A stretch of 64,000 nt of DNA from positions 1,528,501 through 1,592,500 of the forward strand of contig NZ_AP013072.1 in assembly GCF_000478925.1 (NCBI RefSeq), in the 5' to 3' direction. This DNA is from Streptococcus anginosus subsp. whileyi MAS624. GTDB lineage: Bacteria > Bacillota > Bacilli > Lactobacillales > Streptococcaceae. A model generated the notes under the pieces. That model was not told where the DNA came from, made no database searches, and was given only the letters and a program-made list of their open reading frames with translations. Position 1 is the first letter of the stretch. Every line of letters begins with the position of its first letter. Shown piece by piece: positions 31,804-40,565 of the stretch. The translations under genes and the position numbers were made by a program.

Positions 31804-32439
31804 ATGATAACAATTCATAAAACTTTAAACGCTCAAGCATACGAAAATACTTATTATTTAGAAAATGAGCATCACCTCATCGTAGTTGATCCGGGTAGTG
31901 ACTGGGATAAAATTGCAGCAAAAATCCAAGAAATCAATAAACCAATTACAGCTATTTTGCTGACCCATACTCATTACGATCATATTATGAGTGTTGATTT
32001 AGTTCGTCAACATTTTGGACATCCACCTGTCTATGTCGCTGAAAGTGAAGCAACTTGGCTTTACACTCCGGAGTATAATCTATCTGGACTAGCTCGCCAC
32101 CAAGATATGGATAACATCATTCTCCAGCCTGCCGATGTCTTTTTTGACTATCATAGTCCTTACAGTCTAGATGATTTTTATTTTTATGTCGTACCAACAT
32201 CAGGACATTCAATCGGTAGTGTTTCAATCATCTTTCCTAACGAGCACTTTGTTTTAACTGGCGATGCTTTATTCTGCGAATCAATTGGTCGAACGGACCT
32301 CTATACTGGAAATATAGAACAACTCATTTCTAGCATCAAAAACGAGTTGCTGACCTTGCCTGATTATGATGTTTACCCTGGTCATGGTCCTCAAACCACC
32401 ATTGTCCATGAAAAAATGTTTAATCCATTTTTGCATTAA
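31804..32439 (+). CDS. Metallo-beta-lactamase-fold hydrolase (glyoxalase II-like)
   Basis: This 211-residue protein has the metal-binding motif LTHTHYDHIMSVD near residue 56, matching HxHxDH. Further ligands are in PTSGHSIGSV, LTGDALFCESIGRTDL and YPGHGPQTTI. This is the set expected for a glyoxalase II-type or YcbL-type thioesterase/hydrolase with a dinuclear metal site. The substrate is not known. The ATG at 31804 follows AAAGGAG; earlier in-frame ATGs have no site. The gene is divergent from dinG and convergent with ftsX, sharing a two-way terminator. Confidence 0.87.
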   Translation: MITIHKTLNAQAYENTYYLENEHHLIVVDPGSDWDKIAAKIQEINKPITAILLTHTHYDHIMSVDLVRQHFGHPPVYVAESEATWLYTPEYNLSGLARHQDMDNIILQPADVFFDYHSPYSLDDFYFYVVPTSGHSIGSVSIIFPNEHFVLTGDALFCESIGRTDLYTGNIEQLISSIKNELLTLPDYDVYPGHGPQTTIVHEKMFNPFLH

Positions 32440-32444
32440 AAAAG

Positions 32445-32516
32445 CCCTAAATGAACTGCATCTCAAAAGTTAGATTTTTCTGTCTAACTTTCGGGTCAGG
32501 GTTCAATAGGGTTTTT
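32445..32516. terminator. Two-way terminator with nested inverted repeats between the hydrolase gene and ftsX
   Basis: The outer arms CCCTA-aa-TGAAC and GTTCA-a-TAGGG enclose an inner stem AAAGTTAGA/TCTAACTTT. T-runs flank it on both strands, so it can end both converging transcripts. The half-sites, read inwards from TGAAC to AAAGTTAGA, resemble the terminal repeats of streptococcal IS3-family elements placed back to back. Confidence 0.75.
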
Positions 32517-32531
32517 ATTATCACTTCTTTT

Positions 32532-33458
32532 TTAAATTTTCAAGAATCGTCTCATTGAGAGAACCGAGCCAAATGCTCCGATGATAATTCCTACTACAAA
32601 AAGGAAGGAAATCATCAATGGAATAAAGGTTTTTGGTACAATCATTGAAAGATTTTGACTAGCAAGAGATGGATTAAATGACTTGTAGGCCATTTCGTAA
32701 ATAAAATAGACCAAGCCAGCTGGAACAACTGCTCCAAGCAAGCCGATCCAAGCTCCTTCTAACAAGAACGGACCTCGAATGTAACTGTTTTTTGCTCCCA
32801 CCAGACGCATAATTTGAATTTCACGACTACGTGAAATAATCGTAATCCGAATAGTATTTGAAATCAAGAAAACAGCAATAAAGACTAAGAGGAGCGCTCC
32901 TACAATTCCCCATGTACGAATAAAATTAGCTAACGCAAAAATACGTTTTGTATTGGCTCCACCGTATTCTACTTCAGAAACCCCTTCCACTTTCTTCGCA
33001 TTGTTTGCGACAGACGTGACGTATTTGGGGTCGGTTGTATCAACAATATAAGCGTCATGCAGGGGATTGGCATCTCCTTCAAAGAGTTTCCAATCTTTAC
33101 CCATGACTTCTGTTAGTTTCTTTAATTGTTCTTGCTTGCTAGAAAATGTTACTGATTTCACATTTGACATTTTGTTGAGGGCATCATATACCTTATGGTA
33201 GTCCTCATTTTTGACTGTTTGACCTTCTTTTGTAATAGTCTCTTCATTGTCCGCTGTATCTGGTCGCATATAGACCATAACCCGCACATTATTTTCAATA
33301 TCTGTTGCTAGCTTCGCCGTGTTTAAAATGACTGACACAAAGATTGCGACTAACCCTAGTGTAATCATCACGGAGCTGACTGCAGCAACTGTCATCCAAC
33401 CATTTCGCTTCAAACTTTTGAGCGATTCAAGCAGGTGACTTAAAAATCTACTATTCAT
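32532..33458 (-). CDS. ftsX: Cell division protein FtsX
   Basis: This 308-residue membrane partner of FtsE has four membrane segments. One is near residues 20-45 (NGWMTVAAVSSVMITLGLVA) and three lie in the C-terminal third. A large extracellular loop between the first two is expected to contact a peptidoglycan hydrolase such as PcsB. The ATG at 33458 overlaps the last codons of ftsE and gives the length of the pneumococcal protein; longer in-frame starts would run into ftsE. The two-gene order ftsE-ftsX after prfB is conserved in streptococci. Confidence 0.92.
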   Translation of the reverse strand: MNSRFLSHLLESLKSLKRNGWMTVAAVSSVMITLGLVAIFVSVILNTAKLATDIENNVRVMVYMRPDTADNEETITKEGQTVKNEDYHKVYDALNKMSNVKSVTFSSKQEQLKKLTEVMGKDWKLFEGDANPLHDAYIVDTTDPKYVTSVANNAKKVEGVSEVEYGGANTKRIFALANFIRTWGIVGALLLVFIAVFLISNTIRITIISRSREIQIMRLVGAKNSYIRGPFLLEGAWIGLLGAVVPAGLVYFIYEMAYKSFNPSLASQNLSMIVPKTFIPLMISFLFVVGIIIGAFGSVLSMRRFLKI

Positions 33459-34143
33459 CGTATCCGTACTCTCCTTTTGCTTCATCACGCACCACACGAC
33501 CATTTTCGATGGCAATAACGCGGTGACGCAAAGTATTTACAATTTGGCTATTGTGGGTCGCCATCAGAACAGTCGTCCCTTGCAGGTTAATTCGCTCCAG
33601 TAGATTCATGATTTCCCACGAATTATCTGGGTCCAAATTTCCTGTCGGCTCATCGGCAATCAAAACTTTAGGATTGTTCACAATCGCACGAGCAATGGCA
33701 ATTCGCTGCTGCTCTCCTCCTGAGAGTTCATTTGGAAATGAACGGACTTTGTGTTTTAAACCAACCAAATCCAACACTTCCATAACGCACTTTTTGATAT
33801 TCCGACGGCGTTCTCCAATAACTTCCATAGCGTAGGCGATATTTTCATAGACTGTCTTTTTGGGTAGCAACTTATAGTCTTGGAAAACGACGCCAACATT
33901 ACGACGCAACATTGGAATATCGCGTTTTTTAATCTTAGCAAGATTAAAGCCAGCAACTTGCAGACTTCCCTTATCAACTTTCACTTCACGATACAATAAT
34001 CGAATAAAAGTTGATTTCCCTGCTCCAGAAGGACCTACAATATAAGTGAATTCTCCTGGCTCTACTTCAATGGACACACCACGCAGGGCTGTTGTCCCGT
34101 TGTCATATTTTTTGACAACATCTCTCATTTCAATAATTGACAT
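33451..34143 (-). CDS. ftsE: Cell division ATP-binding protein FtsE
   Basis: This 230-residue ATPase drives FtsX to activate septal peptidoglycan hydrolysis. It has Walker A GPSGAGKST near residue 37, signature ELSGGEQQR, Walker B VLIADEPTGNLD and an H-loop MATHNSQIV. It is downstream of prfB with a 104-base gap and overlaps ftsX by eight bases. The length is normal. Confidence 0.94.
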   Translation of the reverse strand: MSIIEMRDVVKKYDNGTTALRGVSIEVEPGEFTYIVGPSGAGKSTFIRLLYREVKVDKGSLQVAGFNLAKIKKRDIPMLRRNVGVVFQDYKLLPKKTVYENIAYAMEVIGERRRNIKKCVMEVLDLVGLKHKVRSFPNELSGGEQQRIAIARAIVNNPKVLIADEPTGNLDPDNSWEIMNLLERINLQGTTVLMATHNSQIVNTLRHRVIAIENGRVVRDEAKGEYGYDE

Positions 34144-34247
34144 TTATTGTTAAGAGTTCCTTTCGTAAGATAGTTGAGGGAGTGGGAGAGGAAACTATGA
34201 TTGCATTGCAATTACAATTGTCTGCACCACTCTCGTAAATTTAATGT

Positions 34248-35343
34248 TTAGTTTAACCGCCATTTCAAGTAGGCATCGATGAAGCCATCAATATCTCCGT
34301 CCATGACTTTGTCAACCTGTGCGACTTCAAAGCCTGTCCGATGATCTTTGACCATCGTGTAAGGAGTAAAGACATAAGAGCGGATTTGGCTTCCCCAAGA
34401 AATTTCTTTTTTGTCTCCCTTTAAGGAATCCACTTCAGCTGCTTTCTTTTCTTGCTCCATTTGGTAGAGTTTCGCTTGAAGCAATTTCATTGCCCGATCA
34501 CGGTTTCCATATTGTGTGCGGTCAACAGTGGATTGTGTCACAATTCCCGTTGGTATGTGGGTTAAACGAACACCGGTTGAAACTTTGTTGACATTTTGCC
34601 CACCAGCACCACCGGAACGGAAAGTGTCCATCTTGATGTCTTCGTCTCGCACCTCAATTTCAATCGTGTCATCCAACTCCGGCATGACTTCCACTGAAGT
34701 AAAAGAAGTGTGACGACGCTTAGCTGAGTCAAATGGCGAAATGCGCACCAAGCGATGAACTCCCATTTCAGACTTCAACAAACCATAGGCATGAGGGCCC
34801 TCAAAAGACAAGGTAACAGACTTAATTCCCGCTTCATCTCCCGCTTGATAGTCCAATACTTCAACCTTGAAACTATGAGCATTGCCAAAGCGTGTATACA
34901 TCCGCAGCAACATATCCCCCCAGTCTTGAGCTTCTGTTCCACCAGAGCCTGGATGAATTTCAAGGATAGCATTGTTATTATCATAAGGTTCCGACAAGAG
35001 GAGTGTCATTTCATAGCTGGTCATTTTTGTTTCCAACTCTGCTAATTTTTCTTCCAACTCTTCCTGTACAGAATCATCCTCCGCTAGAAAATCAAGCAAA
35101 ATCTCTGATTCGTCAAATAAATCAGTCATTTGCTGGAAGTTATCATAGGTTTGCTTAAGTTCGTTTAATTCTTGAGATGTCTTTTGCGCTGCTATATTAT
35201 CATCCCAAAAGTCAGGCTCTGTCATCTTATTTTCTAAGATAGCAATTTCCTCTTCCAGACCGTCTAAGTCAAAGAGACCCCCTGAAAGAAGCTAATTTTT
35301 CACGATTTGCGTCAATTTTTTGACGAATTTCTGAAATATCCAT
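34248..35343 (-). CDS. prfB: Peptide chain release factor 2, with programmed +1 frameshift
   Basis: Release factor 2 recognises UGA and UAA stops. The first 24 codons run from the ATG at 35343 ([18 protein letters not shown]) to an in-frame TGA at 35271-35269. A +1 shift on CTT-TGA-C joins them to the long frame ([11 protein letters not shown], then [10 protein letters not shown]), giving 364 residues. The stop-recognition SPF motif ([11 protein letters not shown]) and the catalytic GGQ ([14 protein letters not shown]) are present. The frameshift makes synthesis self-regulating: low RF2 favours shifting. ftsE and ftsX follow in the same direction. Confidence 0.96.
35268..35283 (-). promoter_or_regulatory. 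prfB programmed frameshift site
   Basis: The minus strand reads AGGGGG-TCT-CTT-TGA-C. The internal Shine-Dalgarno-like AGGGGG is three bases from the slippery CTT, as in known prfB sites. The spacer codon is TCT, where TAT is common. Confidence 0.95.
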
Positions 35344-35369
35344 ATCTACCTCTTTTCACATATCGTTTT

Positions 35370-35378
35370 ATTATATCA
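35370..35378 (-). promoter_or_regulatory. Extended -10 promoter of prfB
   Basis: The minus strand reads TGATATAAT, 26 bases before the prfB ATG. No clear -35 is visible. Confidence 0.55.
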
Positions 35379-35538
35379 CAAATCAGTATTTTTTCCTAAT
35401 TTCTGACAAAATCCAATAATAGTTATTGTATAAAATTTCTAAGTCCTTATCAAGAAATTTCGTTCTTTGTTACACGATTGTTAGATAAGTTGCTGTCTGA
35501 AGAAAAATATTAAGAAGTTAGATACGTCAAAATGATAT

Positions 35539-36355
35539 TCATGATAGTCCCTTCTTTACAACCTTTCGCTCGAGAATTTCTAAAACGCCTGATTCTTGAT
35601 TGCTTGGTGCTTAATACTTTGCTATTTTCTTGACCTTTTCAGAAGCATTTGCCATCGCATAGCTGTGACCCACATAAGCTAGCATTTCTAGGTCATTTCC
35701 ACCGTCCCCAAAAGCCATCATCTCCTGTGGTGCAATACCAAAATGCTGACTAAGGAATTCAAGAGCAGAGCCTTTATGAACACCTCTTTGGATGATATCA
35801 ATCGAACCATGTCCACTTGAAACTGCCTGAACGAGTTGACCAGTAACTTGATTTAGCTTTTCAAGGAGTTGATCTGTTTTTTCTTCTGGCACCAATAAAG
35901 CTAACTTGACAAAATCATCTTCTGGTAAATCCTGAAAATTAGAGATTTCTTTCAATGCATGGTAATAAATTGCAATTTCTTCTTTGTACTGTTTGGGTGC
36001 TGACTTGATCAAATAAGCAGAATGAAGCCCGCAAAGAGTTGTCGCATTTTCTAATCCTTCTAACACAAGCACGTCTAAAACCTTTTCAATCTCTGTTCTA
36101 GCGATTTTTTCTTCTCGCAATAACTTCTCGCCTTCAAAAATTAGTGCTCCATTTTCTGAAACAATAATTAACTCATCCTGATATTTTGGAAAAAATGAAG
36201 CCAGTTGGGCATACTGATTGCCTGAAATGACGACTACTTTTATATCTTTTTCTTGCAAGCAATGCTCGATAAATTTTCTCAAAGCGCTTCACATCGTAGG
36301 TATTGTCTGAGTGCAGAAATGTACCGTCCATGTCAAATGCTACTAATTTTATCAT
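35539..36355 (-). pseudogene. Decayed Cof-type HAD phosphatase gene
   Basis: The start MIKLVAFDMDGTFLHSDNTY at 36355 follows AGGAGG and carries HAD motif I (DMDGT). The frame is lost at a run of five A (36251-36247 on the minus strand). One base fewer would join ALLARK to DIKVVVISGNQYAQL. The rest continues in the second frame through motif IV (MMAFGDGGNDLEMLAYVGHS) to KIAKY and a TAA at 35613-35611. Past that stop, in frame, is APSNQESGVLEILERK, which resembles the normal Cof-family C terminus. Two separate lesions make loss of function likely. The intact protein would be about 270 residues. A functional Cof-type HAD gene is present elsewhere in the window at 45.5 kb. Confidence 0.8.
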
Positions 36356-36466
36356 TCGTAGACCTCCTCTTGCTTCTATTTTACACCAAAAGACTTAAAC
36401 TTTCCTATGATTTTTGACGAAAAATTTATTTCTTTCATTTTGCCTCAAATATGCTACACTAGGAAC

Positions 36467-36601
36467 ATAACAAATTTAGCATTTATGAGTGATCTTCACC
36501 TAGATTCAAACCAATTTACCAATGAAGACATCACCATTTTGATTGATTTACTAAAAAAGAAAAAAGTTGACCACATTCACTTTGCAGGGGATCTATCTAA
36601 T
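36467..36601 (+). pseudogene. 5' fragment of a metallophosphoesterase gene, split by a group II intron
   Basis: This fragment encodes TNLAFMSDLHLDSNQFTNED and ends DHIHFAGDLSN. The DxH and GDxxN motifs of calcineurin-like phosphoesterases are visible. The intron insertion follows the codon AAT for Asn. Related proteins usually begin Met-Thr-x-Leu-Ala-Phe-Met; here the matching first codon is ATA, and the next ATG at 36485 would trim six residues and lacks a Shine-Dalgarno. A -10-like TACACT preceded by TGC ends six bases before that ATA. The 3' part resumes at 38997. Confidence 0.8.
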
Positions 36602-36659
36602 GTAGGGTAGGATACTAGCGAGGTAGTCATTGCGACCCCTTTTCCATTATCCCCCCACC

Positions 36660-36693
36660 GAACCGGACGTGATACTTTCGCATCATCCGGCTC
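36660..36693 (-). ncRNA. Group II intron domain V
   Basis: This 34-base hairpin starts GAGCCGGATGATGC, has a GAAA loop and ends TCACGTCCGGTTC. It has the AGC triad near its 5' end and the two-base bulge on the 3' side that are typical of the catalytic domain. Confidence 0.92.
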
Positions 36694-36708
36694 CCCAGCA
36701 ATTTCATT

Positions 36709-38487
36709 TCATAAACGTGTATTTATTGAACCATTATGTATCGCATGGTGACAATCCCGACAAGTCACTAGCGTTTTCCGACATCTTGCTGACATGATTT
36801 CTTTCCACTTTGGAACTATTTTTCCATTGTGTTTATTCAAGTCTGCTAATTTTCTGATATGATGCACCTCTATGTTCTCCTTACTGCCACATAGCTCACA
36901 CTTATTTGCGAGTAATTGCTTGATAAGCTCTGTTCGACCACCATAAACTTGATATGGAGTATCTTCTATTACAGCTTTCCTTTTATAAGAAAGTGAAACG
37001 CCACCCCACGTTGCAACTAGAGGAGGTTTATTCTCACGAGGCACAACTACCTGTAAACACGGCACAGTTCGGCCATTCGTACTAGTTGTAGTAGTTTTAT
37101 ATTTAGCTAACATTTTATTAATGGATGACTTATGCTTAAATGCTAATGTTTTAAGGAGTGATGTTTCCATATACCAATAGACTTTTGAGAACCATGACAA
37201 ATTTTGTGCCAATATATAGTATTGAACTAGCCCTCTATATTCTTGTTGGTAAGTTTGAACGATACTAAAGTCATCGTCATGCAATAAGTTATTACGATGA
37301 ATAGCTTTACCATTTTTCATGTATTGGCGACATTTGCTTTCAATAACCGATACAGGTACAAATAATGCTATAACACCATTGGCACTTCGTCTTCCTTTGT
37401 TATCAATATAATCATTGACACGTTGTGCTTTTATCTCATATCCCAGAAATTTCGCTGATTCTTCAGTCGCATGAGTAATCAAAGTCTTTTCTTGAGAAAG
37501 TTCTAAATGTAACTTAATGTTTAAAAAGTCTCCAATTTGCTTCTTTATATCCTTTGCCTCTGCTTTCGAACCTGTAAATCCTAGAATAAAGTCATCCGCA
37601 TACCGAACATATCTTAATCTCCGATAATTGGTATCATAAGTATCAACTGAAGGGATATTTCTTCTCTCAACAATTATTTGATGAGCTTTTTTATATTCTC
37701 CTTTGTCTTGGTAGAATTTAATTTTTCTACTCAAACGATTATAGGCTGAATTTGCTTTCTGTTTTTTCCCTCTTGTATATTGAGGTATCAACTCTTCACC
37801 GACCCACTTATCAAATTGATGTAAATAAATATTGGCTAATAAAGGACTAATAACTCCACCTTGCGGTGTTCCGCTAATAGTCTTTCGAAACTTCCAATCA
37901 TCAAGATATCCTGCCTCAAGCATATTTTTTATAAGCCTAATAAACCGACCATCTTGAATTTGTTTAGACAACATGGTGATTAACACACAGTGGTCAATCG
38001 TGTCAAAATAACTAGAGATATCTCCTTCTATGAACCAATGTGTCCCTTGCCAAGTCTGAATTTCTTGTAAAGCTGTATGACACCCTCTTTTTGGTCTAAA
38101 ACCATGAGAATGTTCACTAAATTGTGGCTCATAATAGGCTTCTAATATCATGCGAATCACTTCCTGAAGAAGTTTATCGCTCCATACTGGTATTCCCAAA
38201 GGACGGTGTTTTCCATTCTTTTTAGGAATGTACTCTCTCCTAGCTGGTCTCCAGTAATAGGTTTCTTGTCTTAATTGTTCAATAATCATATCTATTTTTT
38301 GAATAGACATACCATCAATCGTTTCCTCTGTAACACCCTTTGTCATTGCTCCATTATTCGGGTATAACTTTGCATAGGCTATCAGATACAGTTCACGATT
38401 AAATAGTAACTTATAAACCCTTTCGAGTGGTTTATCTTGTTTTCCACGTTCATGAATGACCGTTAAAATAGTTTTGGCTGTACGCAT
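36709..38487 (-). CDS. ltrA: Group II intron-encoded reverse transcriptase/maturase with HNH endonuclease
   Basis: This 592-residue protein supports splicing and retrohoming of its host intron. The reverse transcriptase domain covers about residues 60-350, with the catalytic RYADDFILGFTG near residue 297 and QGGVISPLLANIYL near residue 210. A maturase (domain X) region follows. The C terminus holds a zinc-binding HNH endonuclease: CELCG near residue 530, VHHI, and TCRDCHHAIH near the end. All catalytic motifs look intact. I chose the ATG at 38487 because AGGTG lies six bases upstream; a GTG at 38496 is the alternative. It lies in domain IV of the intron. Confidence 0.93.
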   Translation of the reverse strand: MRTAKTILTVIHERGKQDKPLERVYKLLFNRELYLIAYAKLYPNNGAMTKGVTEETIDGMSIQKIDMIIEQLRQETYYWRPARREYIPKKNGKHRPLGIPVWSDKLLQEVIRMILEAYYEPQFSEHSHGFRPKRGCHTALQEIQTWQGTHWFIEGDISSYFDTIDHCVLITMLSKQIQDGRFIRLIKNMLEAGYLDDWKFRKTISGTPQGGVISPLLANIYLHQFDKWVGEELIPQYTRGKKQKANSAYNRLSRKIKFYQDKGEYKKAHQIIVERRNIPSVDTYDTNYRRLRYVRYADDFILGFTGSKAEAKDIKKQIGDFLNIKLHLELSQEKTLITHATEESAKFLGYEIKAQRVNDYIDNKGRRSANGVIALFVPVSVIESKCRQYMKNGKAIHRNNLLHDDDFSIVQTYQQEYRGLVQYYILAQNLSWFSKVYWYMETSLLKTLAFKHKSSINKMLAKYKTTTTSTNGRTVPCLQVVVPRENKPPLVATWGGVSLSYKRKAVIEDTPYQVYGGRTELIKQLLANKCELCGSKENIEVHHIRKLADLNKHNGKIVPKWKEIMSARCRKTLVTCRDCHHAIHNGSINTRL

Positions 38488-38996
38488 CTCACGCACCTAA
38501 TTCTTTCTAACTAATCGAAATTACCTGTCACCCTTCGCCATGTACAAGGATTTCCCTTGCTCGGACTACTACGGTGACTCCGTTACCATAAGGGTCTCCC
38601 CTCTTAGGCAATCCTGCTATTCGTTAAAAATGTACGTTCTAGTAACCCTTAGGTTCCTCACTCATTCCTTTATTCATACTTATCGTATGCTCTTTTACTG
38701 TAGAAAGTTATTCGTCCAAAATCACAACAACGAATATACAGTAACATCGGTTTCAGTTACTTTCCGATGGGCGATGCTTTGCACCTAGTCAGAATTGAGG
38801 TTCAAGCAGTTTAGCCTTAACCATAGGTTACGGAACTTGCGGCGCATCAAAGCATTGTAACTCACTCCTTATCCGCTTTACTAACATGCTATTGTCCCCT
38901 TTGGGGTTCCCCGCTAGGTTAGCTAGTTGTTCCTATTATTTACTTTCAATAATATCCCTCTGCGAGGGAGATACATTTTTACGCTTAATAGCGCAC
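38488..38996 (-). other. Group II intron domains I-IV upstream of the maturase gene
   Basis: This 509-base stretch has no gene. It is the structured 5' part of the intron RNA, beginning GTGCG, with the EBS1 hairpin near 38720. Domain II and III boundaries were not assigned. Confidence 0.75.
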
Positions 38997-39719
38997 GACT
39001 TTGAGCATATTAGTTTGCCTTTTTTACAAAAGCTCAAAAAATCCTTCTCCGTTTCTTACAATTTAGGCAACCATGACATGCTAGGAATGACTGAAGACGA
39101 CATTCAACAGCACAATTTCAATGTACAATCATTTGGACAGACTCAGTTTATTAGCCTAGCAGGTTGGTATGACTATGGCTTCGTTCCCGAAAAAACACCT
39201 GAAGAACACAAACGAACCAAGCAATTTTTCTGGTTTGATAGACGATTGAACCACAACACTGATGACCCTATACTCACTCAACAGACCCTAGAACAACTTG
39301 AGAGAATTTTGGCTTCTCTGAATGGTCCTATTATCCTAGCTATGCATTTTGTTCCTCACAAAGATTTTCTTTACAATCACCCTTATTTTCAGCGCTTTAA
39401 TGCTTTTCTGGGCAGTCAAGCCTTTCATAATCTCTTTGTCAAATATGGTGTGAAAGATGTTGTCTTTGGTCATCTTCACCACCGCCACTCCGCTCGAATG
39501 ATTGACGGCGTTTGCTATCATACAAGACCTCTTGGCTACATCCGCGAATGGCAGTTGACCCAGCAATTTTTCGAAGATTATCCTCAATACAAAATCCCTC
39601 AAATGTACCGCCTCCACAAACGCTATAATGCAGTAAAAGATTTATCTCTTTTCCAATCATATAAGAAAAAGCACCTCCAAAAAGAACTAGAAGATGCCCT
39701 TATCATTTTTGATATTTAG
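38997..39719 (+). pseudogene. 3' fragment of the split metallophosphoesterase gene
   Basis: This 241-codon fragment continues the 36467-36601 fragment. It begins DFEHISLPFLQKLKKSF and carries the remaining calcineurin-like motifs: YNLGNHDML (GNHD), LAMHFVPH and FGHLHHRHS (GHxH). With the first fragment it encodes a phosphoesterase of about 285 residues, the usual size. The intron lies on the opposite strand to this gene, so splicing of the intron RNA cannot repair the sense mRNA. The two parts are otherwise undamaged, which points to a recent insertion. The gene ends in a three-base overlap with the convergent DUF2785 gene. Confidence 0.85.
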
Positions 39720-40507
39720 TACGAAAACAACTGAATAGCTTCTCTTAGCTCGTCTGAGAGATCTTTTTCTTTGTCTAACCGAAGATAGACTTCTAACAAG
39801 CACGAACGAGCATTAGAAAATTGTAAGAAGTCTGTTGAATTTTCTAGTGGAAAGTCAAGTGAAGTTAACCAAGCTGCAACTCTGGTTTGTGAGAGTCTCT
39901 CATTTAAAATAGCCTGATAGATGACCCGTGCCAAACGCCAGTCCTCATCGCTGATAAAGCGCCAATTCACTCTTTTAAAAATCTTTTCTAGTACTTGAAG
40001 AACTTCATTTACTCGTGTTATAGGAAAATCTGGATGACAGATAATCTCAACTAAAAGATCTGCACCATGAGCAAAGGCATGCACCCAACCATATTCTTCA
40101 GAATAACCAGTACTATCATTTTCATACAATAAATAAGACAGACCTTGTTCAAATAGAGCCATTCTTTGATAACTAGAAAGTCTTTTAAAATAAAGTGAAT
40201 TTTTCTTAGCATCTGCATTTAGCAAATTAGCGAATAATAAAGCCGTAAAAGATCGAATCAGAGTAGCCTGACCAACTTCTTCCTTTTTATACAAAAGTCC
40301 CTGTCGTTTAAGAGCTTCAACCACTACAAAATCAAACTGGTCCTTTGTAAATAACTGTTCTTGTATGGCTCTGGCTAGAGAAACAAAGATTAAGTCATCT
40401 CGTATTTTATAATTCGGATGACCAACATGATCTAACATCCAAAGGACTTCTTCTTGTTGATAAATTGGCATATCCTGTGCTAATTTTTCTTTTAGTATTT
40501 TTTCCAT
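39716..40507 (-). CDS. DUF2785 family protein
   Basis: This 263-residue soluble protein is alpha-helical with no signal peptide. The stretch EEYGWVHAFAHGADLLVEIICHPDFP near residue 140 is typical of DUF2785, whose function is unknown. I chose the ATG at 40507 with AGGAAAGAT upstream; an in-frame TTG at 40522 is weaker. It lies between the split phosphoesterase gene and the cation ATPase gene, separated from the latter by a terminator. Confidence 0.75.
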   Translation of the reverse strand: MEKILKEKLAQDMPIYQQEEVLWMLDHVGHPNYKIRDDLIFVSLARAIQEQLFTKDQFDFVVVEALKRQGLLYKKEEVGQATLIRSFTALLFANLLNADAKKNSLYFKRLSSYQRMALFEQGLSYLLYENDSTGYSEEYGWVHAFAHGADLLVEIICHPDFPITRVNEVLQVLEKIFKRVNWRFISDEDWRLARVIYQAILNERLSQTRVAAWLTSLDFPLENSTDFLQFSNARSCLLEVYLRLDKEKDLSDELREAIQLFSY

Positions 40508-40534
40508 ATCTTTCCTTTTCAATTAGATTATTAG

Positions 40535-40560
40535 AAAAAGTCATCCAAAGATGACTTTTT
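40535..40560 (-). terminator. Terminator after the cation ATPase gene
   Basis: AAAAAGTCATC and GATGACTTTTT form an 11-base stem with a four-base loop, symmetrical enough to work on both strands. It lies just downstream of the ATPase stop at 40566. Confidence 0.85.
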
Positions 40561-40565
40561 CTTTC

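Larger units (their letters stand above)
36602..38996 (-). mobile_element. Complete group II intron, inserted antisense in the metallophosphoesterase gene
   Basis: The intron is 2395 bases long. Its 5' end at 38996 is GTGCG and its 3' end at 36602 is CCTAC. Domain V (34 bases) is at 36693-36660, with the GAAA tetraloop. In domain VI a bulged A seven bases from the 3' end is the expected branch point. Removing 36602-38996 joins AAT to GAC and restores the host frame as AGDLSN-DFEHISLPF, which fixes both ends. A hairpin with stem ATTCG/CGAAT shows GATTTTG (38723-38717) in its loop. It pairs with CAAAGTC next to the 5' end, with one G-U pair, as EBS1 with IBS1. The reverse transcriptase gene is intact. 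Confidence 0.93.

Noticed and set aside
36353..36360. A com-box-like TACGAATG at the start of the HAD pseudogene
   Set aside because: It is not an exact match, and it overlaps the start codon, so it cannot serve as the promoter of that gene.
38540..38788. A plus-strand open frame inside the group II intron
   Set aside because: It lies opposite the structured domain I of the intron, and its composition is not coding-like.
36602..38996. Rescue of the phosphoesterase by intron splicing
   Set aside because: The intron is on the strand opposite the gene, so the sense transcript contains only its complement and cannot splice by this route.
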